NCBI GenBank assembly: GCA_964396055.1
Contig: CAYNDV010000077.1
Span: forward strand, 1 to 20,939
Direction: 5' to 3'
DNA length: 20,939 nucleotides
Origin: CAYJPV01 sp964396055
GTDB lineage: Bacteria; Acidobacteriota; Vicinamibacteria; Vicinamibacterales; JAKQTR01
Below, piece after piece: positions 7,966 through 15,729 of the stretch (positions are counted from its first letter, which is position 1; every line of letters begins with the position of its first letter). The notes under the pieces were generated by a model, which had not been told where the DNA came from, ran no database searches, and saw only the letters and a list, made by a program, of their open reading frames with translations. A program made the position numbers and the translations under genes.

Positions 7966-8709
7966 CTACTTCCCCATCAGGCCCCGCAGGAAATCGACGG
8001 GCAGCGGGAACACGATCGTGGAGTTCTTCTCGGAGGCAATCTCGGTGAGCGTCTGCAGGTAGCGCAGCGTGATCGCCTCGGGTGCGGACGCGATCACGAC
8101 GGCGGCCTGCGCGAGCTTCTCCGACGCCTGGAGTTCGCCTTCCGCGTGGATGATCTTCGCGCGCCGCTCGCGCTCGGCTTCCGCCTGGCGCGCCATGGCC
8201 CGCTGCATGTCCGCAGGCAGATCGACGTGCTTCACCTCGACCGATGAGACCTTGATGCCCCACGGGTCGGTGTGCTGATCGAGAATCTGCTGCAGCTCAC
8301 CGTTGAGGCGCTCCCGTTGCGCGAGCAGGTCGTCGAGCTCCACCTGGCCCAGCACGCTGCGCAGCGTGGTCTGGGCCAGCTGCGACGTGGCGTAGTGGAA
8401 GTTCTCCACCTGCACGATGGCCTTCAGGGGATCCATCACGCGGAAATACACCACCGCGTTCACCTTCACCGACACGTTGTCGCGCGTGATGACGTCCTGC
8501 GGCGGGACGTCCATGACCACCGTGCGGAGGCCCACGCGGACCATGCGGTCGATGGGCGCGAAGACGAGGATGACGCCGGGACCTTTCGGCTGGGCCAGCA
8601 GCTTGCCGAGCCGGAAGATCACGCCCCGTTCGTACTCGGACAGAATCTTCACCGAATTCACGAGGTACAACACGATGACCAGTGGGACGATCAGGAACGG
8701 CGAGATCAT
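7966..8709 (-). CDS. slipin / stomatin-like SPFH membrane protein
   Basis: The 247-residue protein begins with a membrane hairpin or anchor (1-20, MISPFLIVPLVIVLYLVNSV). An SPFH domain follows: ILSEYERGVIFRLGK, DVPPQDVITRDNVSVKVNAVVYFRV, then YATSQLAQTTLRSVLGQVELDDLL. A charged helical region (AEAERERRAKIIHAEGELQASEKL) supports oligomers. Length and pattern match prokaryotic slipins. These form ring-like assemblies in membranes and are substrates or partners of NfeD proteases in the archaeal case. The ATG at 8709 overlaps the nfeD stop as ATGA and is preceded by GGAGA at a seven-base distance. The coupling supports a joint slipin-NfeD complex. Open sequence upstream in this frame is a shadow of nfeD. 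Confidence 0.92.
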   Translation of the reverse strand: MISPFLIVPLVIVLYLVNSVKILSEYERGVIFRLGKLLAQPKGPGVILVFAPIDRMVRVGLRTVVMDVPPQDVITRDNVSVKVNAVVYFRVMDPLKAIVQVENFHYATSQLAQTTLRSVLGQVELDDLLAQRERLNGELQQILDQHTDPWGIKVSSVEVKHVDLPADMQRAMARQAEAERERRAKIIHAEGELQASEKLAQAAVVIASAPEAITLRYLQTLTEIASEKNSTIVFPLPVDFLRGLMGK

Positions 8710-10085
8710 GCGGGTTTCTCCATGGTCTGGGGCGCGGGACGCACCGTCAGCACGAGGCCCTCGATGGCCACCACCTCGACCGCCGAGCCGGCCGCGGCGG
8801 CCTCGGACGACCGGGCCGTCCAGATCTCGCCGAGCAGCGACACGCGCCCCGTGCCGCCGGCCGGAATGGCGTCGGCGACCGTGGCGCGCTGTCCGATCAT
8901 GCCCGCCGCGCCGGTGACGGTCCGGCGGCGTTGCGACTGCACGGCGAGCCGCACGAGGAACAGCAGGATCGCCGACAGCCCGATGACGACCGGCACGATG
9001 AGCGACAGGCTCACGCGGAGTTCCGGCGCGGGGCTGTCGATCAGGATCATCGAGCCCAGCAGCAGGCTGACGACGCCGCCGGTCCCGAGCAGGCCATAGC
9101 TGGCCACCTTGATCTCGAGCACCAGCAGGACCAGGCCGAAGAGGATCAGCAGCACCCCGGCGTAGTTCACGGGCAGCACCTGGAAGGTGAAGAACGCCAG
9201 CAGCAGGCAGATGCCGCCGACGACGCCGGGCAGGACGGCACCGGGGTTCCACAACTCGATCGTGAGGCCCAGCACCCCGAGACTCAGCAGGATGTAGGCG
9301 ATGTTCGGGTGCGCCAGGACGCTGAGCACCCGCTGCCGCCACGCCATCTCGATGTCGATCCGCTCCGCCCCGCTGGTCCTGATCGTCGTCCGCGTGCCGT
9401 CGAAACGCCGGACCTCGCGGCCGTCCAGTTTCGCGAGCAGGTCGGGCAGGTCCACGGCCACGAGGTCGATGAGCGGCGGCGCCGCCTTCAGCGCCTCCTC
9501 CTCGGTGAACGCCCGGCTCTCACGCACGGCCTGCTCGGCCAGATCGACGTTGCGCCCGCGGCCGGCCGCCAGGGTCCGCGCGTACGCGGACACGTCGGAG
9601 GCGGCCTTCTTGGCCATCGTCTCGTCCATCTTCTCGCCCTGGCCCGACACCGGGTGCGCGGCGCCGATATGCGTACCAGGGGCCATCACGGCGACGTCGG
9701 CGGCCAGCGTGATGAGAAAGCCCGCCGAGGCGGCACGCGCGCCGGCCGGGCCCACGAACACGGCCACCGGCGTGCGCGACGCGAGCATCCGCGTGATGAT
9801 GACGCGGGTGGAGTCCACCAGGCCCCCCGGCGTCTCGAGCGTGAAGACGAGCAGCCCGGCGCCGGCTGCGTCGGCGCGATCCATGGCCGCCACCATGTAC
9901 TCCGCGGACACCGGGTGAATCAGCGCGTCCACCGACGCGACCATCACCGGCCCCGGCCGGGCGGCCGGCACCGGCGCCGCGTCCTGCGCGCGCACGGCAG
10001 CCGCTCCGAGGGCGCCGGCCAGACTCAACGCCCACACGGCGATCCCGGCAGACGCGAGGCGACGGCGGCGTGTCGTGGCTGGCAT
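8706..10085 (-). CDS. nfeD: NfeD membrane-bound serine protease, long (ClpP-like) form
   Basis: The 459-residue protein has a signal peptide (1-34), a ClpP-class protease domain (about 46-230), a block of membrane segments (about 262-382) and a C-terminal OB-fold NfeD domain (about 395-459). The Ser-Lys dyad of the PH1510 type can be placed: Ser120 in ARAASAGF and Lys160 in AKKAASDVSAYAR. ETPGGLVDST at 84-93 is the usual strand-turn motif of this protease class. The archaeal homologue cleaves the C-terminus of its slipin partner, and the slipin gene follows here with a 4-base overlap. The ATG at 10085 has GGGGA six bases upstream. It is the first gene after a TATAAT box, so it probably leads the operon nfeD-slipin-SPOR-lnt-prfB. 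Confidence 0.93.
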   Translation of the reverse strand: MPATTRRRRLASAGIAVWALSLAGALGAAAVRAQDAAPVPAARPGPVMVASVDALIHPVSAEYMVAAMDRADAAGAGLLVFTLETPGGLVDSTRVIITRMLASRTPVAVFVGPAGARAASAGFLITLAADVAVMAPGTHIGAAHPVSGQGEKMDETMAKKAASDVSAYARTLAAGRGRNVDLAEQAVRESRAFTEEEALKAAPPLIDLVAVDLPDLLAKLDGREVRRFDGTRTTIRTSGAERIDIEMAWRQRVLSVLAHPNIAYILLSLGVLGLTIELWNPGAVLPGVVGGICLLLAFFTFQVLPVNYAGVLLILFGLVLLVLEIKVASYGLLGTGGVVSLLLGSMILIDSPAPELRVSLSLIVPVVIGLSAILLFLVRLAVQSQRRRTVTGAAGMIGQRATVADAIPAGGTGRVSLLGEIWTARSSEAAAAGSAVEVVAIEGLVLTVRPAPQTMEKPA

Positions 10086-10112
10086 GTGGAGTCCCCGGCG
10101 AGCGCTGGAACG

Positions 10113-10118
10113 ATTATA
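10113..10118 (-). promoter_or_regulatory. -10 box of the nfeD operon, overlapping the upstream stop codon
   Basis: The minus strand carries a perfect TATAAT (10118-10113), rare in sequence this GC-rich. It covers the TAA stop of the TPR gene (10116-10114). Transcription would begin about 20 bases before the nfeD ATG. I see no good -35 hexamer at 16-18 bases, so the strength is uncertain. Confidence 0.5.
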
Positions 10119-12330
10119 CCCCCGGCGACCTGGCGAGCCGTTCGATCAGCTTGCGCGCGTGCACCGATCCCGGGTCCAGAGCCAGCGCCCGCTCCGCCTC
10201 GGCACGGGCGCCCGCCGGATCGCGGGCTTCCAGGAGCGCTTCGGCCAGGGCCAGGTGCGCCGCCGCGCCCGCCTCGCTCCACAGGGACACCTTGGCCGCG
10301 TCGATGGCCTCGCGCACGCGGCCGGTGCGCAGGTAGATCCGCGACAGCAGCAGGTGCGCCTCGGCCTCGTACGGCGCCAGGTACAGGGCCCGCGTCAGCT
10401 CCGCTTCCGCGTCCCGGTCCAGATCCTGCGCCGCCAGCCGGCGGCCCCGGTCCAGGTAAAACGCCGCCAGGGCCTGCTGATCCCGCTGGCCCACCATCTC
10501 GAGCGCCGCATCGACGCGCCTCGCGCGCGCCGGATCGAAGACGTCCGTCAGGCGCTCGAGGCCCGCGGGCACGGCCCCGGTCTCCAGCCCGAGGTTCGCG
10601 AACTCCGACGAGAGGCGCTGCGCGAGCGTGAGCTCACGCGCCGCCTCTGCCGGCTCGCCAGCCGCGTGGAGCGCCCGGGCGAGCAGCGCGTGCGCCGAGG
10701 CGTCGGTGGGATCGAGTCTCACGCACTCGCGCAGCCAGTACGCCGCCGCGTCGGGATCGCCGTCCACCCAGTAGGCGTAGCCGAGGTTGAACACGTAGTC
10801 GGGCTCGAGGCCGTCCATCGTCCGGGCCTGGCTGAAGTACCAGGCCGGCCGCTCGGCTCGCGCCGTGGCGCCGCCGGCGCGCAGGGCCGCCACGCCAATG
10901 TCGTTCAGGAACACCGCGGCGGGCGTTCGTTCGTGCAGCGCCTTCAGCACGCCGATCGCGTCGGCGAACTGGCCGAGATGGATGAGCGACAGCGCCTCCA
11001 GGAACTTCGCCTCGGTCGCGTGGGGGCCATTCGCGCCCACGGCACGGGCCGCCTCGAGCGCGGCGCGGTGTTCCCCGGCAGCCGTCCGGCTCTGCCACAA
11101 CGCCAGGCGGGCAGGGTCGTAGTGCGGATCGGCCTTCACCGCGCTCGCCAGCAGGGCCGCCTGCGTGGCCGGCAGCGGGGCCAGCACCCCCTTCACGAAC
11201 GCCTCGAACGCCGCCAGCGAGGGCTCGCCGGAGGGACTCCCGTCGGGGCTCTGCGTCCCCTCCCCGACGGGACTCAGGCGCGCCGCAAGGCGGCGCAGCG
11301 CGACCATCACCTCTCCGGGCCGGGCCCGCTCGGTCACGTCCGGATCGAGCCGCCCGGCTTCGACGTGAATCCGCCGCGCGCGCAGCAGCAGGTCGCCGCC
11401 GTCCTGGGCCACCGTGCCCGTGACCACGAGGGAAGCACCCACCAGTTCGCCGATCCGGATGGTCGTCGCCCGACTCAACCGGGCAGACACCGGAATCTGA
11501 AGGCGGTCGAAGATGCGTACCCGATCATCACGCGTCAGGGCTTCGGTTCCTGCCTCCCGGAGGCAGTCGGTGACCCGCATGGCGGCGCCTTCGCCGAGCC
11601 AGGCCAGCCTCGGGTCCAGACCGGCGTGCTCGAAGGGCAACACCAGCACCTGGCCAGCCACCGCTGGCGGGTGGACCTGCGCCCGGGCCTCCCCCGCGCC
11701 GGCCGCGACGGCCGCGGCCGCCGCCAGCACCATCATCGCCGCCGCGCCGCCGCCCGGCGCCTCGCGCGCCCCCGTCTGGACCTCGCATCGTTCGCCGCCG
11801 GTCACGACGCAGGAGGTGGCTTCCACGTCGGCGGGCACCCCGGCCAGATCGAGGAACTGGGCGAACACGGCCGCGTAGTAGCCGCACAACGGGAGTGCGC
11901 TGGTGGCGCGCGCGTCGCAGAACAGCGACGAGTCCACCACGATCCGCCCGCACCCCCGGCGCCAGCGCACCGACGCGCGGGTTTCCTGCCAGGTCCCGAG
12001 CGCCACGCGCCGGGCGAGCCTGCCCGCCACGCGCCGACGCGCCCACGCCGGCAACGCCCGGGCGCACCACCGCGCCGGCGGGCTGAGGCTCTGCCACGCC
12101 CAGAGCGCCGCCAGTTCGCCCGCCCGCCGCATGACACGCGCGTAGGCGTGGTCATCTTCCTGCCGCAGGAAGCTGAACGCGGCGCGGATGCCGGCCAGCG
12201 ACACGCGGCTGGTCCGGAACCCGTCAGTGGAGAGCCAGGGTTCGTAGAACGGCAGCCGGCTCGGGAGAAGTTCCGTGAGGGCCTGATGAAGACTCGCTGT
12301 CAGAAGACGTCCGATTCCCGCCGCACTCAT
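10114..12330 (-). CDS. composite protein: V4R-like N-terminus, membrane segment, FlgO/TolB-N-like domain, TPR repeats
   Basis: The 738-residue protein has an unusual layout. Residues 1-190 look cytoplasmic. The part around 128-186 resembles a 4-vinyl-reductase (V4R) ligand-binding domain, with four cysteines (138, 149, 174, 182) and an ending like TSCVVTGGERCEV. A hydrophobic Ala-rich segment (about 196-213, MMVLAAAAAVAAGAG) followed by EARAQ looks like an internal signal anchor. Residues about 226-352 (VLVLPFEHAGLDPRLAWLGE, then GELVGASLVVTGTVAQDGGDL) resemble the FlgO/CsgG/TolB-N fold. From about 370 to 738 TPR-type helical repeats follow (FNLGYAYWVDGDPDAAAYWL and HLALAEALLEARDPAGARAE). The function is unknown; sensing inside and scaffolding outside is only an inference. 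No ribosome site precedes the ATG at 12330. It diverges from mobA. Confidence 0.78.
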   Translation of the reverse strand: MSAAGIGRLLTASLHQALTELLPSRLPFYEPWLSTDGFRTSRVSLAGIRAAFSFLRQEDDHAYARVMRRAGELAALWAWQSLSPPARWCARALPAWARRRVAGRLARRVALGTWQETRASVRWRRGCGRIVVDSSLFCDARATSALPLCGYYAAVFAQFLDLAGVPADVEATSCVVTGGERCEVQTGAREAPGGGAAAMMVLAAAAAVAAGAGEARAQVHPPAVAGQVLVLPFEHAGLDPRLAWLGEGAAMRVTDCLREAGTEALTRDDRVRIFDRLQIPVSARLSRATTIRIGELVGASLVVTGTVAQDGGDLLLRARRIHVEAGRLDPDVTERARPGEVMVALRRLAARLSPVGEGTQSPDGSPSGEPSLAAFEAFVKGVLAPLPATQAALLASAVKADPHYDPARLALWQSRTAAGEHRAALEAARAVGANGPHATEAKFLEALSLIHLGQFADAIGVLKALHERTPAAVFLNDIGVAALRAGGATARAERPAWYFSQARTMDGLEPDYVFNLGYAYWVDGDPDAAAYWLRECVRLDPTDASAHALLARALHAAGEPAEAARELTLAQRLSSEFANLGLETGAVPAGLERLTDVFDPARARRVDAALEMVGQRDQQALAAFYLDRGRRLAAQDLDRDAEAELTRALYLAPYEAEAHLLLSRIYLRTGRVREAIDAAKVSLWSEAGAAAHLALAEALLEARDPAGARAEAERALALDPGSVHARKLIERLARSPGV

Positions 12331-12365
12331 TTTTTGTTAACGTACCATGTTTCGACCGCGAACGG
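12331..12365. other. 35-bp divergent intergenic region
   Basis: This is the only divergent junction in the window, between the TPR gene (minus) and mobA (plus). It contains a short AT-rich patch with GTTAAC and a T5 run next to the TPR start codon. Neither start codon has a recognisable Shine-Dalgarno sequence, and I cannot place a convincing -10/-35 pair on either strand. Promoters must overlap the coding ends or the messages may be nearly leaderless. Confidence 0.5.
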
Positions 12366-12965
12366 ATGCCCAAGACAGCAGCCATCCTCGTGGGCGGCCG
12401 CGCCCGACGCCTCGGGGGGCTCGACAAGAGCGCCGTGCGCGTGGGCGGCCGTACGATTCTGGAGCGGCAGATCGCAGCCCTGGCCGGCACGGCCGACCGC
12501 GTGCTGCTCGTCGGGACCGGCGGCGTGCCGCCTGGCGTCGCCGCGCCCCTGGAAGCGGTCAACGACCAGCGGCCGGGGCACGGCAGCCTCGGGGGCATCT
12601 ACACCGCCCTGGTGGCGTCGGGCGCGCCGGTGCTGGTGCTGGCGTGCGACCTGCCGTTTCTGACGGCACCGTTCCTGGCCCATCTGCTGGCCGCGGCACC
12701 GGAGGCCGATGCGGTGGTCCCGCGGACGGTGGACGGCCCGCACCCGTTGTGCGCCGTGTACCGGCCGGCGTGCCTCCCGCCCGTCGCCCGTGCGATGGAC
12801 GCGGGCCGGCTGAAGATCGTCGACGTCCTGGCGTCGCTGCGCGTGCATGAGGTCGGGCCGGACGAGGTCCGTGGTTTCGATCCGGACGGCGTGTTGTTGT
12901 TGAACGTCAATCGCCCCGAAGACCTGGCGCGTGCCAACGCCCGGGCCGCGGGGGCTGGAAGCTGA
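12366..12965 (+). CDS. mobA: molybdenum cofactor guanylyltransferase
   Basis: MobA transfers GMP from GTP to molybdopterin-Mo to form the guanine dinucleotide cofactor in the cytoplasm. The 199-residue product has the family nucleotide-binding signature near the start (ILVGGRARRLGGLDKS, Lys21), GHGSLGGIYTAL at about 71-82, the metal-binding Asp95 in ACDLPF and the closing NVNRPEDL. Length is normal. The signature tolerates GGL for the usual G, so this could be a related nucleotidyltransferase, but MobA is the best fit. No other molybdenum genes are nearby, so the substrate assignment rests on the family only. argS starts four bases after its stop, and the two are likely cotranscribed. Confidence 0.85.
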   Translation: MPKTAAILVGGRARRLGGLDKSAVRVGGRTILERQIAALAGTADRVLLVGTGGVPPGVAAPLEAVNDQRPGHGSLGGIYTALVASGAPVLVLACDLPFLTAPFLAHLLAAAPEADAVVPRTVDGPHPLCAVYRPACLPPVARAMDAGRLKIVDVLASLRVHEVGPDEVRGFDPDGVLLLNVNRPEDLARANARAAGAGS

Positions 12966-12969
12966 ACCG

Positions 12970-14991
12970 ATGATTCTGCCCATTCAGCAAGCCGTGCGCG
13001 ACCACGTGGCCGCCGCCCTCATCGACCTCTACGGCCTCGCGCCCGACGCGGTGCCCCCCATCGCCGTCGGCTACCCCCCCAACCGCGGCATGGGCGACCT
13101 GGCGGTGACCGTCGCCTTCGAGTTGGCGCGGACGCTGCGCAAGGCCCCCCGCGTGATCGGTCAGGAGATCGCGGCCCGCCTGGGCGCGGTGCCGGGCATC
13201 CACAAGGTGGACTGTGCCGCCAACGGCTACCTGAACCTGTATCTCGACCGGACGGCGTTCTTCCTGGCCCGCCTGGCGGACGACGTGCCGCCGCCCGCAC
13301 CGCCCGGCGGGCCGGGCAAGACCATCGTCGAACACACGGCGATCAACCCGAACAAGGCCGCCCACATCGGCCACCTCCGCAACGCCGCCCTGGGCGACAC
13401 GCTCGTCCGGACGCTCCGTTTCCTCGGACACCGGGTCGAGATCCAGAACTACATCGACGACACCGGCGTGCAGGTGGCCGACGTGGCCGTCGGCTTCCGC
13501 GAACTCGAGGGCCTTGCGGTGGAGGACGTGGCCGCGCTGGCCGCCCAGCCGCGGTTCGACTACTACTGCTGGGACCTGTACGCCCGCGTCACCGAGTGGT
13601 ACGAGGCGGATAAGACGCGCCTGGCGGTCCGCGCCGCCGCCCTGCACGACATCGAGCACAATGCCGGCGACCTGGCCGCCATCGGCCGCGTCACGGCCGA
13701 CGCGATCGTCCGCTGCCACCTGAAGACGATGGCGCGCCTCAACGTCGGCTACGACCTGCTGACCTGGGAAGGCGACATCCTGCGCCTGCAGTTCTGGAAC
13801 CGCGCGTTCGAGACCCTGAAGGCCCAGGGAACGGTGTACCACCAGCCGGCGGGACGGCTCGCCGGCTGCTGGGTCATGCGGATTGAGGACGCGCCGGCCG
13901 CCGCCGACGATGCGGCCGCGCCCGCCGACGGCTCCGGCGACGAAGGCGACCAGGCCGAAAAGGTGATCGTGCGGTCCAACGGGACGGTCACCTATGTCGG
14001 CAAGGACATGGCGTACCAGTTCTGGAAGTTCGGCCTGCTCGGCCGCGACTTCCACTACCGCCTGTTCGGAGAGGCCGGCAAGGACGGCGCGCTGTGGGCC
14101 ACCTGCTCGACGCCCGAGGCGGCGGTCGCGGCGCACCCGCCGTTTGGCGGCGCCACCGCCGTCTACAACGTCATCGATGTCCGCCAGTCGTACCTGCAGC
14201 GGCTCCTCAAGCAGGCCCTGGCCGCCGCCGGCCATCCGCGCGAGGCCGACCAGTCCACCCATTTCTCCTACGAGATGGTGGCGCTCTCGCACGCCACCGC
14301 GCGGGCCCTGGGCTACACCGTCGACGCCGAGGATGCCGCCCGGCCGTTCGTCGAGGTGTCGGGACGCAAGGGGCTGGGCGTGAAGGCAGACGACCTGCTG
14401 GACACGCTGACGGCCAAGGCCGCCCAGGAAGTGGCCAAGCGCAACCCGGAACTGGCGCCGGACGACCGTGACCGGACCGCCCGGCAGATCGCAGTGGCCG
14501 CGCTTCGGTACTTCATGGTCAAGTTCTCGCGCGGCAAGGTCATCGCCTTCGACATCGACGAGGCGCTGAGCTTCGAGGGTGAAAGCGGGCCGTACCTGCA
14601 GTATGCTGTGGTGCGCGCGAACAACATCCTCCACAAGGTCCGCGACCGTGCGGGGATTGACGAGGCCGGCCTGGTGGCGGGCCTCACCGGCCTGGACGCC
14701 GCCGAACTGGCGTCGAGCGGGGACGACCATGGGCTGTGGGCCCTGGTGCTGGAAGCGTCACGGCTGGACGAGGTCGCGCAGCAGGCCGTCAGGGCCCTCG
14801 AGTTCGCCGTGCTGGGGAAGTGGGCGTTCGGCCTCGCGCAGTTGTTCAACGCGTTCTACCATCGGTACGCCGTCCTGCAGGAAGAACGGCCGGACGCCCG
14901 GTTGTGGCGCTTGGCTGGCGTCGCGTACGTGCGCACGCAACTGACCCGGGCGCTCGATCTCATGGGGATCGAGATCCCGGCCCGGATGTAG
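12970..14991 (+). CDS. argS: arginyl-tRNA synthetase
   Basis: This class I synthetase charges tRNA-Arg. It is 673 residues from the ATG at 12970, which has GGAAG eight bases upstream and lies four bases after mobA; open sequence upstream to 12931 belongs to the mobA overlap. The N-terminal Add1-like domain spans about 1-110. INPNKAAHIGHLRN holds the HIGH motif at 132-135. No canonical KMSKS is present. The equivalent loop reads GRKGLGVKADDLLD (from 465). Lys129 just before HIGH is the residue known to compensate in such ArgRSs. The C-terminal DALR anticodon-binding domain begins with YAVVRANNIL and ends with RALDLMGIEIPARM. An acidic Ala/Asp/Gly-rich insert at about 305-330 is not typical and makes the protein longer than E. 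coli ArgRS. Confidence 0.95.
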   Translation: MILPIQQAVRDHVAAALIDLYGLAPDAVPPIAVGYPPNRGMGDLAVTVAFELARTLRKAPRVIGQEIAARLGAVPGIHKVDCAANGYLNLYLDRTAFFLARLADDVPPPAPPGGPGKTIVEHTAINPNKAAHIGHLRNAALGDTLVRTLRFLGHRVEIQNYIDDTGVQVADVAVGFRELEGLAVEDVAALAAQPRFDYYCWDLYARVTEWYEADKTRLAVRAAALHDIEHNAGDLAAIGRVTADAIVRCHLKTMARLNVGYDLLTWEGDILRLQFWNRAFETLKAQGTVYHQPAGRLAGCWVMRIEDAPAAADDAAAPADGSGDEGDQAEKVIVRSNGTVTYVGKDMAYQFWKFGLLGRDFHYRLFGEAGKDGALWATCSTPEAAVAAHPPFGGATAVYNVIDVRQSYLQRLLKQALAAAGHPREADQSTHFSYEMVALSHATARALGYTVDAEDAARPFVEVSGRKGLGVKADDLLDTLTAKAAQEVAKRNPELAPDDRDRTARQIAVAALRYFMVKFSRGKVIAFDIDEALSFEGESGPYLQYAVVRANNILHKVRDRAGIDEAGLVAGLTGLDAAELASSGDDHGLWALVLEASRLDEVAQQAVRALEFAVLGKWAFGLAQLFNAFYHRYAVLQEERPDARLWRLAGVAYVRTQLTRALDLMGIEIPARM

Positions 14992-15003
14992 ACGAGACCA
15001 CTC

Positions 15004-15690
15004 ATGCCAGCCACGATCGTGATCGCCCCGTGCCGGGCCCTCCCGGACTACGTCGAATCGGTCCGCCGCGCGGGCGGCGACCCCCGCCCCCTCGATCACG
15101 CGGCAGACAGGCCTGCTGATGTCGTGGCCGCCTGTGACGGCATCCTCTTCACCGGCGGCGGGGACCTCGATCCGGCCCGCTACGGGGAAGCGCCGCATCC
15201 GGCCGTCGCCGGCGTCGACGCCGCCCGCGATGCCTACGAACTGGAACTGGCGCGCCTGGCGCTGGCCGCCGACGTGCCCGTGCTGGCCATCTGCCGCGGG
15301 CTGCAGGTCCTGAACGTGGCGGCAGGTGGCACGCTCATCCAGGACATTCCCAGCGAGGTGGCGGGCGCGCTCGACCATGCAGTGAAGGTCCCGCTGTTCG
15401 GGATCGCGCACGAGATCTGGGTGGTCCGGACCAGCCGGCTCGCCACGCTGATGCGAGAGGAACTCGGGAGCGGCGACACGCTGGCCGTCAACAGCCGGCA
15501 CCATCAGAGCGTGCGCAGGCTGGCCCCGGGCTTCGAGGTGACGGCCACAGCACCCGACGGCGTCATCGAGGCGTTCGAGCACCCGGCCGCGCGCTTCTGC
15601 GTCGCGGTGCAGTGGCACCCGGAGAACTTCTGGCGCACGGGCGAGTTCCGCCCGCTCTTCGAGGGGTTCGTCGCCGCCTGCACACGGTAA
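15004..15690 (+). CDS. class I glutamine amidotransferase-like hydrolase (peptidase C26, PuuD-like)
   Basis: The 228-residue cytoplasmic hydrolase has the triad of gamma-glutamyl hydrolases: Cys97 in AICRGLQVLNV, His205 and Glu207 in VQWHPENF. FTGGGDLDPARYGE at 49-62 is the oxyanion-side signature of the PuuD/YcbG group, which removes gamma-glutamate from gamma-glutamyl-GABA or similar compounds. There are no other putrescine genes around, so the true substrate is open. It starts 12 bases after argS with only a weak purine stretch (ACGAGA) upstream and probably shares the argS message. Length is slightly short of E. coli PuuD (254). Confidence 0.88.
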   Translation: MPATIVIAPCRALPDYVESVRRAGGDPRPLDHAADRPADVVAACDGILFTGGGDLDPARYGEAPHPAVAGVDAARDAYELELARLALAADVPVLAICRGLQVLNVAAGGTLIQDIPSEVAGALDHAVKVPLFGIAHEIWVVRTSRLATLMREELGSGDTLAVNSRHHQSVRRLAPGFEVTATAPDGVIEAFEHPAARFCVAVQWHPENFWRTGEFRPLFEGFVAACTR

Positions 15691-15729
15691 CCCGGCACAG
15701 GGTGGCGTGTCCCGGTCCGCGCGCCTTCG
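15691..15729. other. short convergent intergenic region
   Basis: These 39 bases separate the converging peptidase C26 gene and the TrmA/RlmD-family gene. I see no convincing hairpin or T tract here, so the transcripts may overlap. Confidence 0.5.

Noticed and set aside
8200..9342. Slipin starting far upstream of 8709 in the open frame
   Set aside because: The upstream part is a shadow of nfeD; the ATG at 8709 has a ribosome site, a membrane anchor start and the ATGA overlap.
8682..10631. 649-codon plus-strand frame across nfeD
   Set aside because: Antisense of a clear NfeD protease; its sequence is Asp/His/Gln/Arg-rich without structure.
10114..11736. Separate secreted TPR gene starting at the internal ATGATG
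   Set aside because: No Shine-Dalgarno lies upstream (only GCG-rich repeats), and the N-terminal residues lack the positive charges of a free signal peptide; the single long frame is kept, with the alternative noted.
10075..12663. 862-codon plus-strand frame opposite the TPR gene and running into mobA
   Set aside because: Compositionally it is a shadow frame (Arg/Gly/His-rich, no motifs) and it conflicts with two well-supported genes.
12907..14730. 607-codon minus-strand frame opposite argS
   Set aside because: Antisense shadow of a confirmed ArgRS; no domain signal.
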